64,000 nt of DNA from positions 396,943,440-397,007,439 of the forward strand of contig CM066039.1 of the NCBI GenBank assembly GCA_033557465.1, given 5' to 3'. Positions within the stretch are counted from its first letter, which is position 1, and every line of letters starts with the position of its first letter. Below, piece after piece: positions 44,222 through 54,562 of the stretch. A program made the position numbers and the translations under genes. The notes under the pieces are model-generated. The model was not told where the DNA came from. It saw only the letters and a program-made list of their open reading frames with translations, and searched no databases. This DNA is from Ichthyophis bannanicus (Eukaryota > Chordata > Amphibia > Gymnophiona > Ichthyophiidae).

Positions 44222-45330
44222 AGTAGCCACAGACTGGCCATGCAGACCATGGTACATAGATCTAATGAGGCTTAGTCCCCATTCTTGTTACTGCAGGAGA
44301 AGAGCCTTTATCAAGGCCCTTGGAGGACCATGCTCCCTTCTTGCTTATGGCCTGGCCTTTGAGAAATATAAGCTGTTCCAGAAGCTACCCTGGAGCAGTA
44401 GTGAATACCCTGCTTAGGGCCTCAACCTACTTAGCCTATACATGAGTTTGGAGGTGTTATGAAAGGTTCTGGTGGCTGGGAAAAAGGATATAGGAGCCAT
44501 GTTGGCCTTATTGCAGGCAAACTTGTACTAGGATTTTGTCTGAATTCTCTCTCTAAGGTACAGGTAGCGGTTTTGGCATGCTAGTGGGGATGTATTTGGG
44601 GCTTGTCCTTGGCAGCTCACCATAATGATTCTGTCTCCCTCAAGGGGATGAAGCAGATTAGACTTCCCATGTGTCCAGCGGTTCCAAAGTGGAGCCTTTT
44701 GTTGGTATTGAAAGGGCCACTTTTCTATCCATCCTTAAGGCTGCTCTCAAAGATTTGACTTTTAAGATGGCGTTTCAGGTAGTTATTGCTTCTGCCATAT
44801 GGGTCCCGGAACTGTAGGCCTTGTCTTGCTGCAACCGTTTTTGGGCATCTCTTTATGGCTTCTGTCACCTCGAATAGCACCATCGTTCCAGAAGTGATCT
44901 CTTCTCACCTCTGAGGAGGTTTTTCAGTCAGACCCCTCTCTGCATCTGCCTGATAAGAGGAGGTTATTGCTTAGATACCTAGAAGAGACCAACTCCTTTC
45001 ATTAGTTGAATCATCTTGGTTTTCTTCAGTGATGAGAGGAAAGGACAGGCCAATCTCCCACTGAATCAAAGGCCATTAGTTCAGCATATCTCTTTTAACT
45101 GGTAAGCAGTTACTGGAGAGAGTTGAGACTTCCACCATGAGGTAACCGGCCTCCTCCTGGGTTGAGTCTGCCTTGGTGTCTCCAGAAGATATCTGTAAAG
45201 CAGCTACCTGGGTTCTCAGAATACCTTTGTAAGGCACTACAGGTTACGCGTGGGAACAAGTGATGGCACCTTTTGGCAAGGCTGTGCTGGTCAGAATGTA
45301 GTCTTCGTCCCACCTTGGGTCCTGACTTAA
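44222..45330 (+). pseudogene. Beta DIRS linker and tyrosine recombinase remnant
   Basis: VATDWPCRPWYIDLMRLS near 44225 matches PHWPRQVWYPLLLHLS of copy E. DLTFKMAFQVVIASAIWVPEL near 44756 aligns with LKFLSWKVIFLIAVTSARRISEL, with the catalytic Arg lost. VSPEDICKAATWVLR near 45175 aligns with VSIDDIYRAATWALV. Many stops. Confidence 0.65.
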
Positions 45331-45430
45331 GTATGTCCCATTCGTCTGGACTAGTCTAGCAGGATAAGGAAGAAGAAATTTTAATCGTACCTGAATTTCC
45401 TTTCCTTGAATCCTGCTAGACAGTGCAGGA
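45330..45430 (+). repeat. Beta DIRS internal complementary region
   Basis: GTCTGGACTAGTCTAGCAGG followed by AATTTTAATCGTACCTGAAT and CCTTGAATCCTGCTAGAC: the complements of the left and right beta ends side by side. A C-run lies at 45430-45446. Confidence 0.72.
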
Positions 45431-45649
45431 CACCCCCCCCCCCCTCCCGGAAGACTTTCCTACAGATTAGGAAGCTCTACTGTTCTTACATTGCATTATT
45501 GTACTGCTTGATGGCAATTCAACTGTGGTAAGGGCTAAATACTAGTTCAATTATTCTGATGTTCAAATGTTTTTGCTAATAGCTTTTTGTCTCTTGAGAT
45601 TTTCAGTCTTGCTTACTGCTTGAAGTCTTATTGGCTTCTCTCAGTGCTG

Positions 45650-45779
45650 CACCAATGGTTATGCCTTCTGATGGCATTGAAAGATGCTAAAGTCTGCCTC
45701 TGCCTGCTGGCAAGGGAGCGCAACCCACACATCTGAACTGGTCTAGCAGGATTCAAGGAAAGGAAATTATCAGGTATGA
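45650..45779 (+). repeat. Beta DIRS right inverted terminal repeat
   Basis: Ends GGTCTAGCAGGATTCAAGGA AAGGAAATTATCAGGTAT; pairs with the left end near 34367-34480 (GACCAGTCCAGACAAGTGGG, TGCCAACAGGTGGAAGC). Confidence 0.7.
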
Positions 45780-45814
45780 TTAAGAATTCTCATACTCCTT
45801 TAAACAAAATTACT

Positions 45815-45960
45815 TACCTGTAGCAAGTGTTCTCCATGAACAGCAGGATAAGTCTTCACATATGAGGGTGATGTCATCAACAGAGCACCATATGTGCACC
45901 AATCAGCTCCTTCTAGAAATATTTGGAGTGATTCTATTGTGCATGTGTGTGAACTCTACT
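45815..45960 (-). repeat. Gamma DIRS right inverted terminal repeat
   Basis: Starts ATTACTTACCTGTAGCAAGT on +, then TTCTCCATGAACAGCAGG and AAGTCTTCACATATGAGGG, the same layout as the alpha DIRS right ends but more diverged. Pairs with 52035-52195. Confidence 0.72.
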
Positions 45961-45989
45961 TGCCGCCACCACTACACTTCATCCCTTCA

Positions 45990-46120
45990 GTCTAATGACT
46001 TGTTATCTATAGAGAACACCTGCTACCGGTAAATAATTTTGTTTTCTCCATGAACAGGCAAGAGAAGTGCTCACAAACTGGATTCCCTAGCTAACAGCTG
46101 CCTTGCACCTAAAGGGAAAA
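45990..46120 (-). repeat. Gamma DIRS internal complementary region
   Basis: Contains AGAGAACACCTGCTACCGGT next to TTTTCTCCATGAACAGGC and GAAGTGCTCAC, i.e. right-end and left-end words side by side. Confidence 0.65.
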
Positions 46121-46279
46121 TAGGTGTTGCAACAAGCAAACACTACAGACCTTTCATTACATATAAAGCTGCATGGAACAGAAAAGAACAGGGCCTAGGA
46201 GGGATGTGGAGTTGGATTCTAATCCCCAAATAGACTCTGAAGAACAGATTGGTCGAATCTGGTGTAGCGTCCTTTTCCA

Positions 46280-46930
46280 GAAGGTAGTTATGTGACTATG
46301 TGGGAGAAATCTAAGTGGCAGCTCTGCACTCTGCTTCTTTGGAAGAGATTGTAAAGTGGGTCACCAGCGCAGCCATGGCGTAATTTCCATTGAGTCATGA
46401 CATGACCCTCAAGTATCAGACCTGCCTTGGGCATAAGTGAAGGAGATGCAATCCAGCAGCCAAATTGAGAGTACATTCGGCAGCTCCCAATCTATTGGGG
46501 TCAAAAACCTAAAAGCTGGGAAGGCTTTCTATGGGTTTTAGTGTGCTCCATGTAGAAGGCCAAGGCTCCCATGCAGTCCAAAGTGGAGTATGGTTTCAGC
46601 ATTTGTGTGCATGAGATCTTGGGTGATCAAAGTGGAAGTCTGACACCATTTTAGGAAGGTATTTAGGGAAAGTATACAAAACCCACTCTTTATAAAATTT
46701 TTCAATAGGGTAATCGACTACTAGAATCTACAGCTCACTAACTCTACATGCTAAAGTCGCCATCATTAAAAAAACAAACAAACAAAAAAAAAAAAACCAA
46801 ACCCTTCCAGATCGGGAATGTCAGAGTATGGGTATCTAGTGGCTCGAAGAGAGTTTTCATCAGCTGAAAAACCACATTGAGGTCTTGAAACACTGTAGGA
46901 AGCTTAAGGTGAAGGTTCATAAGAAGCAAT
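46280..46930 (-). pseudogene. Gamma DIRS tyrosine recombinase remnant
   Basis: On the minus strand: QDLNVVFQLMKTLFEPLDTHTLTFPIWKG near 46880-46795 aligns with WDLNFVLGQLMKPPFEPLATTSLKFLSWKV of copy E. FGCWIASPSLMPKAGLILEGHVMTQWKLRHGCA near 46475-46375 aligns with LSNWIAQCISFAY...LEGHVTAHNVRAMAA, the H-x-x-R box region. The first catalytic Arg region is missing. Dead. Confidence 0.75.
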
Positions 46931-46965
46931 CCCCACATGAAACTAACAACTAAAGGCTGTAGAGG

Positions 46966-47292
46966 CAGAGGTTCTCAACCCAGTCCTTGGGATGCACCTA
47001 GCCAGTCAGGTTTTCAGGATAAGTCAATTGTACATAGTTTGAAAGAAAAAACACTGTTCTATGTAAAACCCTGTTCATTAAATGTTAACTGTAAACCGCA
47101 TTTGATCTTGGGAAAAAGCGGTATAGAAGAAAAGCATAAATAAATAAATAAATAAAAATAACCACAATGAATAAGCACAAGAGATTTGCTGTCAGTGGAG
47201 ATAGTGCATGCAATCTTCTCATATGGATATTCATTGTGGCTATCCTGAAAATCTGATTGGGAAAGTGTCCCAAGGACTGGGTTGAGTAGTAG
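46966..47292. mobile_element. Palindromic MITE holding a SINE/LINE tail
   Basis: Long inverted ends: GGTTCTCAACCCAGTCCTTGGG at the left and its complement (CCCAAGGACTGGGTTGAG) at the right, extending about 50 bp with TCAGGTTTTCAGGATA words. Inside, at about 47035-47157, sits a foreign tail with GTAAACCGCATTTGATC, AAAGCGGTATAGAAG and (AAAT)n, the L2/SINE family 1 tail. No transposase. The superfamily is not certain to me. Confidence 0.8.
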
Positions 47293-47549
47293 GATCTTTG
47301 TTGCCCCTGCTGTTGAAACTCTGAGATAAGTTGGAGGCTGGGTCGGAAGTGGGCCTGGAGAGTTTTAAGGGTGATAGTATGCTCTTCGAACAAGGTCGCA
47401 CCCTCTTCCATCTCCATGGCAGATTCTCTCTATGGCTTGGCAAGGCAGCAAGCTACTCATGGATACTGGATTGTAAATCTGAGAACCACAAGATTCTCAA
47501 AGCACCAGCACTCATGGAGGAGGCTCTCTATGCTGTATCAAATATGTCA

Positions 47550-48890
47550 CTCAATGTATTTTCCACATTCTTTGGAGGGAGAAAGTGCATAATGTTTTGC
47601 AAGTGAATGCCTGTGAAGAGCTGGTAAGATGCTGTACAGGACATCGGCATAGCATTCTGAAAGAATTTCCATCCTGAAGTATCCAGTGTCCTAGCTTCCC
47701 TCCCCAGATGTGTCGGAGTAAGACTTGGAACCTGTGACTTTTGAGCACAGATTTGACAATCACGGAATGATGCAGCTGGAGCTTCTGGAATCCAGGAGCC
47801 TTCTGGACTCTATACATAGCCAACCTTCCTATTGATTGGAGGCTCGGGGGGGGGGGGGGGAGGCTCTCCTATATTTGCATCTGTAGCCTTTGAAGGATGC
47901 AGTGCATGGGCACAGTCACCACTCCTTAGGAGGATCAGAATACTGGAGGATATCTAATTCTTCAGCCCTAGGCTTCTCCTCCGTTAGCTGAAATGGAATG
48001 GATTTGGCCATTTCCCTCAGTCATGAAGTCAGCTACTTAGGCAAGGGACATAAGTCACTCATGCAGAGGTGTGGGATCTGAGCAAAACTTTGCAGACCTT
48101 GCATTTAAGACATACTCTGTCAAACTCCAGAATCCCAGGAGTGTTCAGATACAGCCTTAGAGGTACTTGAATGTCTGACCTCTGCTTGGGCCAACCTCCA
48201 TTTCACTGGGGAGGTGGATCACTTGGAGCGTTGTTGTACCAATGACCTCCAGTGCCCAGGGCATTGATCACCACCTCTCCCCTCCCTCCCCATGCACTTG
48301 TGACAGATATTGGCCAGACAGGATCCAGCATTGAGGCCCTTTGAGGTTGTTTCCTCTCCCAGAGGCAGGCAGCAAGTCTCGGACTCAATGTGTTGATGCA
48401 CCATTACCAATGCTGTCTAAGCAGCAGCCTCATGTAGGGTGAAGATCATTCATTATCATTTGTTCAAGGCCACCCTAGACAAAGATGTGGGCCTGCAGCA
48501 GAATCAAACAATGCCTCTGGAATATGACAGTACTGACAGGCTGGTCTTAGCCTTCTGGACTCTCTAGCCCCTTTGATACAAGAGGATGAGCAGTCCTCAC
48601 GTTAGGGCTGCTTCGAGTTCTGGTTCTTCAGATACTTCTATGCTCCTGACAACCTGCTCCAGTGAACTTTGCCAATGCATCCCAGCCTCTGCTTGGCATC
48701 CTTGGTTCTTCATGTCTTAGAGTCAGTGGATAACTGATGTCAGGGTGTCCTACTGGTGCTCTGCTCAGTGAACTCAAGAGCTCCTTTATGTCAGTGTTCT
48801 ACCGGCATCCACTGCAGCATTTGAGACCATGGAAACCAGACCTACCAATGCAGATGACAAAGGATTGGTCTTATATGCACTAAAATATTT
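47550..48890 (-). pseudogene. Gamma DIRS gag-like remnant
   Basis: On the minus strand MYRVQKAPGFQKLQLHHSVIVKS near 47817-47750 matches MYRVPPCPGFHKTQLPHHSIVVES of copy E, the best conserved gag segment. Upstream (48100-48890) is decayed Ser/Pro-type sequence; downstream is ASMLAARI-like text in broken frames. A G-run is at 47848-47861. Confidence 0.72.
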
Positions 48891-48892
48891 CC

Positions 48893-50066
48893 ATATCCTG
48901 CTAGACCAGTCCAGACAATTGAGTTGTGTTCCCCTACCACGCATGTGAATGACTACTTGAGTACAGAAAGGTGACTCTCTCACTTGAGCGTGTCATGGGA
49001 GGCTCCATTAGACTGCAGTCTTTTTGGCAGTCACAGGAGGAAAAAAATTGGTTCAGCTCCATGCTCTTATCTTAAGAGCCTGTTGAGCAGCCACACATTG
49101 GAAGGATCTGGAAGAGTGCAATGCCCTCTCCCTCCTCCTTTGTCCCCGATGCTCTCTCCCGAAGATCGCAGAAGGCTCTCAGGGGGATCTGCCTGCCAGC
49201 CACCTTAAAGGCAGTACAACAGATAGCCAGTGAAATAGTTTCAGGGGCTTAGAACTAAACCAGACACTGATTCTTTGCCTGGGGCTCTCAGGGGATGAGT
49301 ACCAAGGCTTGACCTTGTCATTGTCCTTGTTGGGGGCTCCCGATGCCATTGTCTTGAGATACAATTTGGGGTAGATGACTGGTGTCCTGCTGTTTTCTGC
49401 ATGCATTAGTAATGTCACCTAGTGTGCACCTGGTAATCGTGCAGTCCTAATGTATGCTCCGCCCAAGTGGCCCCAACGTGTGCTCTTTCCCTAGTGCCTG
49501 TAATGTGCATAACATTAAAATGCAATTAACACATGCTTGTGGGCCGACGCAGCCTTAGCACACACTTTTGGATGCTAACTTGTCTTCCAGGAAATATTTG
49601 ACCTGTGACATGCGAGGTGCCTCATCCCTGGGTTCTGGACTCTGCTTTTCCTGCATGGCAGCTGCTGACTTGTCCCTGGAGGGCCTGATTTCCCCTCTTA
49701 GCTGGGGAATGTAGTTAGTCCAACCTTATCTGCCTTAGGGCGGGAGGTGATGGATGGTGCTATGAATAGGGATATTCAGCTGGCCGACAGATCCGGTGAC
49801 TGTGCTGAGAGCCACTCATTGTCCCTTGATGTTGGGGAGTCTTACTGAGAGGACAACTTACAGACTCTGGATTGTCCTCTGAATTCTTTTCCTTTCTACA
49901 ATAGGTGTGGTCCTTCTGGCATGGAAATGCAGATCTTGTGATCTCTGGGTGCCTCTGGGCACAGTCTCGTGCATGGCAGGCTGAAAGTGGAAGCCCTGTT
50001 CGAATATCTTTGGCTAAGTGCCCCCTGCAGATAGGGAACAGCTGGGAACTATTCACGATGTTGACT
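48893..50066 (+). repeat. Foldback left arm
   Basis: Matches the complement of 50606-51975. Check words: GGTTCAGCTCCATGCTCTTA at 49052 against the complement at about 51640, GACCTTGTCATTGTCCTTGT at 49311 against 51375, and GATATTCAGCTGGCCG at 49770 against 50920. It lacks about 150 bp that are present near the outer end of the right arm. Confidence 0.88.
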
Positions 50067-50353
50067 ATGACTTGGATTTCAATGGCTCTGCACTAGGCTC
50101 TGATATGGATGAGGAAGTGTTGTCTCCTTCAGAAGATTATGCAGAGTCTAGCATTATCCACCTATTCCAGAAAGAGGAGCTGGCAGCATTGATTACCATG
50201 GTCTCATCCGCCTTGAACTTGACGGATGGTTCTGGCATGGAACAAGAGCAGAAGGTACACCCAGTCTTTCAAGGGGTGCAAAAATCCACTATTTTCTTGT
50301 TCCCGGATGTGATCAAGAATATGATCCGGTCAGAGTGGGACTCTCCCTCCTAA
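50018..50353 (+). pseudogene. Gag-like fragment in foldback centre
   Basis: 111 open codons. The first 15 or so lie in the repeated arm; the rest is single copy. Acidic stretch DMDEEVLSPSEDYAES, then IIHLFQKEELAALITMVSSAL and FPDVIKNMIRSEWDSPS. The acidic box followed by a helical F-x-E-E-L-x-A-L-I segment recalls the DSSEDSDESEG...FQDFIREVARGL region of copy E gag. Placement as gag is inference. Confidence 0.55.
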
Positions 50354-50374
50354 AGGGTTAAGGGTGTGTGGGCA

Positions 50375-50605
50375 AGCACAAAGTTGTGTATCTAGGAAAG
50401 AACAACCCAAACTATGGTTCCACATTAGAAACCACCACACAGGAATAAGATTTAGGTGTCCATTGTGCAGCGGTGGCCAAGAAAGCAAATAGAATGCTAG
50501 GAATCATAAGGAAAGGAATGGAGAATAAAACAAAGGATATTGTAATGCCTCTGTATTATTCCATGGTGCATCCACACCTTGAATATTATGTGCAGTTCTG
50601 GTCAG
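50375..50605 (+). mobile_element. CR1 (+) pol fragment
   Basis: AKKANRMLGIIRKGMENKTKDIVMPLYYS and HPHLEYYVQFW, CR1 pol C-terminal words. It lacks both ends and abuts the inner edge of the right foldback arm. Confidence 0.85.
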
Positions 50606-51975
50606 CATCTCGGATAGCTTCAAGCTGTCCCCATCTCCAGGGAGCGTCCCTTGCTGGGGACGCTTAGCCAGAGGTAATAACAGGGCTATGATTTTCATCC
50701 TGCCTGGCACGAGACTGCGTCCAGGGGCACCCAGAGACCGCAGGGTCTGAATTATCGTGCCAGAAGAACCAGCCCTGTTGCAGTAAAGAAAAGAATACTG
50801 GAGAGGAGAAACTGGAATCCAGAAGCTCTCCTCTCAGATAAAGCTGCCCTACATCAGGGTACACAGCTGCCTCTAGAAGATGAAGAGCAGCTCACAGTAT
50901 GGTCACCGGAGCCTCCGGCCAGCTGAATATCCTTATCCATAGTGCCATCTGACACCTTGGGGCAGACTAACCACACCTTCAGCTAAAAGGGGGAAAGTGG
51001 GCCCTCCAGGAGCAACTCAGGACTCCAGAATCCACAGATGAGGCTCCTCTCTAGCTGCAAGTCAAACAGCGTTTCCTGGAAGAAGACATAAGTTAGGTTA
51101 CGTATCACAAGAGTGTGCACTAAGGCTGCATTGGCCTGCAAGCGTGCGTTTACCGCTTTTACATTATGTGTTAAAGGTGCTAGGGAAGAAGTGTGTGTTG
51201 GAGCCACTTGGCTGGAATGCATGTATGTTAGGACCGTGTGATTACCACATGCATAATAGGCAAAAACATTATGAAGGTGTGCAGAAAACAGTAGGAAACC
51301 TCCACATAGTGCCAACAGTCACTAGCAGTCTTCCCCAAATTGCTTTCCTTAGAGAAGTTACCAGGATCCCCAACAAGGACAATGACAAGGTCAAGCCTAG
51401 GTACTCAACCCCTGAACCCCAGGCAGAGGATCTGTGTCAGGCTCAGCTCTACTCCCCTGAAACTGCTTCATTGACTGACTTTGCAGCACTGGGTGTAAGG
51501 TGACTGGCAGACAGATCCCTCTGAGAGCCTTCTGCAATCTTCAGGAGAGAGCGGGAGGGACAGAGGAAGAGGGAAGCTGCTGTGCTCGTCCAGATCCTTC
51601 CAAATTCTTCCAATTTATAACTGCTCAATAGGCCCTTATCATAAGGATGTGGAGCTGAACCAATTTCCCTGCTCCTATGGATACCAAAAAGACCACAGTC
51701 TAATGGAACCTTCCACATCATGCTCAAGTGAGTCGCCCTCAAGGTGGTCATTTACAAGTGTTTGATCAATCTTTTCCTCTCAGGTCTTCAGAGGAAAAAA
51801 ATCCATCCACCATCTGCTGGAGACAAAGAAATACTGAAAGACCTCTGGTGGTTGAGGCAGACAGAGGCTTGGGAGTGAAGTCATTGAAACCTGGGTTTTC
51901 CATTGGTTCTTTGTCTCCACCAGTCTGCTGGTAGGGGAACACAACCCACTTGTCTGGACTGGTCTAGCAGGAATA
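50606..51975 (-). repeat. Foldback right arm
   Basis: Inverse of the left arm. It carries the fuller outer end (51760-51975), with CTGCTGGTAGGGGAACACAA and CTGGACTGGTCTAGCAGG as at 3430-3475. Confidence 0.88.
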
Positions 51976-52034
51976 GCAATTAAACACTGGGAAAGCAATA
52001 AAAGAAGTGGACAAGACAAGGCACAAGCGAAGCC

Positions 52035-52195
52035 AGATAAGGGGGGGGGGGGGGGTGGCAGCAGGTGGGAATTTGCCTATGCAGTAGAACCACTCCAAAC
52101 ATTTCTAGGAGGAAGTGAGAGGTTCCCATCAATGGCATTGCCCCCATATGTGAGCACTTAAGCTGCTTGTCCATGGAGAATACTCTTTCCATTGT
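52035..52195 (-). repeat. Gamma DIRS left inverted terminal repeat
   Basis: On the minus strand begins with ATTCTCCATGGACAAGCAGC then AAGTGCTCACATATGGGGGC. A G-run is at 52040-52055. Confidence 0.7.
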
Positions 52196-52518
52196 GGGTG
52201 TGATTCTGGAGAAGGCATTTCCCATATCTAAACTTTCAGCTTTACTTATTGCTACCACATGCCAGTTAGAAGGGATTTTTGCAGTAGGTGCGTAATGTCT
52301 TTGATTAAGGCTGACAAACATTAGTTGTTTGGCCTATGCTGAAGGCTGTGAGGACTGGGGAGTAGAATATCAGAATTTGGTTATTTTATGTATACTGCAG
52401 AACACAAAGTGGATTCTGTTCCATTTTAGTTAATGTAACTCTTGTCATGTCGCATTAAGCAGATGTTAGGTCACTGATTAGTCTTCTGTTTGTCCATGTT
52501 CCCTCTTGATCTTTGCAG

Positions 52519-52674
52519 TGTTTTACCTGTGCCACCTGCAGAAACAGACTGGTGCCAGGGGACCGATTTCACTACATTAACGGAACCATTTTCTGTGAGC
52601 ATGACCGACCCACAGCACTTTTAAATGGACACTTAAACCCTCTCCAGAATAACCCGATGCTGCCTGACCAGAAG
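52519..52674 (+). CDS. LMO4: LMO4 exon encoding second half of LIM2 and C-tail
   Basis: 156 bp, 52 codons in phase 0, preceded by CTTTGCAG. It reads CFTCATCRNRLVPGDRF, then HYINGTIFCEHDRP and NGHLNPLQNNPMLPDQK. CFTC, the third Cys pair and C-x-x-D complete the LIM2 zinc sites begun in the exon at 33273. The end is placed at 52674 because GTGAGC is a good donor; LMO4 normally finishes with Val-Cys after DQK, so the last two codons and stop would be in a further exon that I cannot find in the window. Reading through instead would add about 19 unrelated residues. Confidence 0.93.
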
Positions 52675-53962
52675 GTGAGCTTTCCGTACTACGTAGCCCT
52701 CAGACAACCAGCTTTAGGCACTCGGCATTGAGGGCTTGCCAGCCTATTGCTTTCTGGAATTGTTCTTTCTTTTTAGGATTTAACTTTCACATGTGCTCGC
52801 ACTGAGTCCTGAGACCTGCCCAGCAACGGCAACCTAGTCTGAACACTTGGTTCCAGAGAATTAAATATTCTTTAATTTCAGCCAATTTCCACAACTGTGA
52901 CCTCAATCTCAACTGGTCCATTTGAAGTAGGACTTGCTGCATCAGGTTACCAGACAATATTTTCCATGTAGAAACGTACAGATGGAAAATGGGGCTCATA
53001 AAAGTTGCTCAGCCAAATACATGCATGTAGGCATTCCCCCCCTCCCCCTCCGCAAGCAAATCTGGAGTATTTGTTCCTGGAGAACTAGTGAATGAGCTGT
53101 TTTTTTTATAGGGTCCAGAGGAATCGTGTCTGAATTTTTATTAATATAGTCTCAACTATGTGGCTTTCAGGTAATGTAAGAATATTTAGAAGGTGTGACT
53201 GTATTCAAGCTCTGAGCATATGCCCTGCCTAGAATGGAACCTGGCATGAGGAGGCAAATCGTCTTTGACTAGTACACAGACATCACTATGTGGGCAGGTA
53301 TATAGACACTAGTTTTGAATTAGGTCCCAAAATATTTTAGTTTACACTTCTTGAAGACGAAACAGCTCAGCTTCTCATTCTCTGTTCCATGACACTAAAG
53401 TCCTTGGACACATAGTACCAGTTTGTCCCTTACTAAGCCTCGCCGCCCCCTAAAAGCACAGTGTTGGGAAGCAGCTGTACTGGAGGTGGTCCGGGAAGAG
53501 CTGGAAAGCAACGGTGCTGGTCTCGGTTCCTGCTAGAGCTTACCTGGGAACGGAGGAGATAAGCAGGGCTCGGGGTTAATTGTGGGCCACTGGGCTCTTC
53601 AGTGGTTGGAATGCCTGCAGTTCTGCGTAGGCCCTGTAGCGCTATACAGATATGTAGCACTAACGACAGGCCTGCTACCAGTAGGTGCTCAGACAAGCTC
53701 ACTTGCTGGACAGATCACAAGTATATAAAAAAGCACACTTGTAGGTGCATTCTGTCGTCGTATGCTTCAACGTGTGTATGGTTTGGGATTTCTGGAAGAT
53801 AGTCTGGTCCTAACATGCCGACGGAGGCTTTGCTGTGTGTGAGGAGGGTCTGCGACTGATCTTTGACACTGGCTTTAGAGTAACAAGGACCCCTGTGTAT
53901 CAGTGGTTTTTGTACAATTGATATCCTGCCTTTGACCCGTAGCAGCAAAGCAGTTTACAAAC
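52675..53962 (+). other. LMO4 last intron, no recognised repeat
   Basis: No gene recognised. A short C-rich run is at 53035-53051. I searched by eye for an AG followed by a Val-Cys-stop exon and found none that is convincing. Confidence 0.5.
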
Positions 53963-54345
53963 TATTTGCTACTTCTCCTTATTTGTATAGCACTAGAAGA
54001 CGTACACAGTAAGAGACAGTCCCTGCTCATAAGAGCTTACAGTCAAGAGCGGCAACACAGCTATATATCTAGGGGAGTGGGAAGGAAACACACAGGAGGT
54101 GGATCCAAAAGCAGTCTCAAAGTGAATTTTTAGCCTGGATTTGAACAGGCCACAGATGGAGCCCGACGTACTGACTCGGGAAGTTTATTCCAGGCATAAG
54201 AGCAGGAAGATAGAAAGATCATTCTGGAGCTGGCAGTGGACGAGAAGGGCACAGGCATCTGCCTAGGAGGGCTGTAGGGAGAGGCAAGAGGAACAGAAAT
54301 GAACATAGCACTATAAGAGTAAAGAGAGTCAAACAATAGACTGGG
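53963..54345 (-). mobile_element. L2-like LINE 3' end (-)
   Basis: Minus-strand L2 tail (complement of TATTTGTATAGCACTAG...GTCCCTGCTCATAAGAGC) and the pol C-terminus SYAWNKLPESVRRAPS near 54210-54160. Same family as 7390-8455. Confidence 0.82.
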
Positions 54346-54424
54346 CTAGTGCATGTTACAGAGGGGATGATCATTTGGTACAGACTAGTATGCTGCTGGC
54401 CCACCCACTTACAGACCTGGAGGA

Positions 54425-54550
54425 GTAGCCAATGGCTAGGGCAGCAGCCTGGAACCAGAAAGACCACTGGCATTCCTTGTGGCCTTGGGCAAGTCACGTA
54501 ACCCTCCATTGCCTCAGCCACAGTCTGGATTGTAAGGCTTCTGGGGATGG
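54425..54550 (+). mobile_element. SINE core fragment (family 1 / MIR-like)
   Basis: CTTGTGGCCTTGGGCAAGTC ACGTAACCCTCCATTGCC matches the SINE family 1 core at 43152-43190 and the MIR-type core. No head is attached. Confidence 0.7.
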
Positions 54551-54562
54551 GGAAATGCTGTA

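Larger units (their letters stand above)
34367..45779 (+). mobile_element. Old beta-family DIRS, host of copy D
   Basis: Divergent DIRS with its own termini (left TGAAATTTCCCAG...CTTATCCTGCTCGACCAG, right CTGGTCTAGCAGGATTCAAGG). Order: left ITR, a SINE (-), gag-like region, RT piece, DIRS copy D, RT and RNase H piece, LINE tail, SINE, CR1 (-) piece, recombinase remnant, internal complementary region (45330-45430) and right ITR (45650-45779). It is heavily decayed and the oldest DIRS layer here together with gamma. Confidence 0.75.
48893..51975. mobile_element. Foldback element with arms over 1.1 kb, beta-type ends
   Basis: The left arm (48893-50066) is the inverse complement of the right arm (50606-51975) over nearly its whole length, with small gaps. 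Outer ends carry the beta DIRS word (CTGCTAGACCAGTCCAGACA and its complement). The centre has a gag-like open frame and a CR1 (+) scrap at 50375-50605. No RT or recombinase is seen. It lies inside the gamma DIRS. Confidence 0.82.
45815..52195 (-). mobile_element. Gamma DIRS (-), old, RT lost
   Basis: Minus-strand DIRS. On + its right end is at 45815 (ATTACTTACCTGTAGCAAG), the internal complementary region at 45990-46120, recombinase remnant at 46280-46930, gag remnant at 47550-48890, and left end at 52195. The left and right ITRs match in inverse (AGAAATATTTGGAGTG here, AAACATTTCTAGGAGG there). No RT or RNase H lies between gag and recombinase. A MITE and the foldback element are inserted in it. 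Confidence 0.72.

Noticed and set aside
45420..45450. Homopolymer runs (C at 45430, G at 47848 and 52040) as regulatory G-tracts
   Set aside because: Isolated single runs inside decayed transposons; no repeated G-tract spacing to support a quadruplex or regulatory role.
52675..52731. LMO4 ending by read-through after DQK (KVSFPYYVALRQ...)
   Set aside because: GTGAGC at 52675 is a good splice donor and the added residues are unlike the conserved Val-Cys end of LMO4. Kept only as an alternative.
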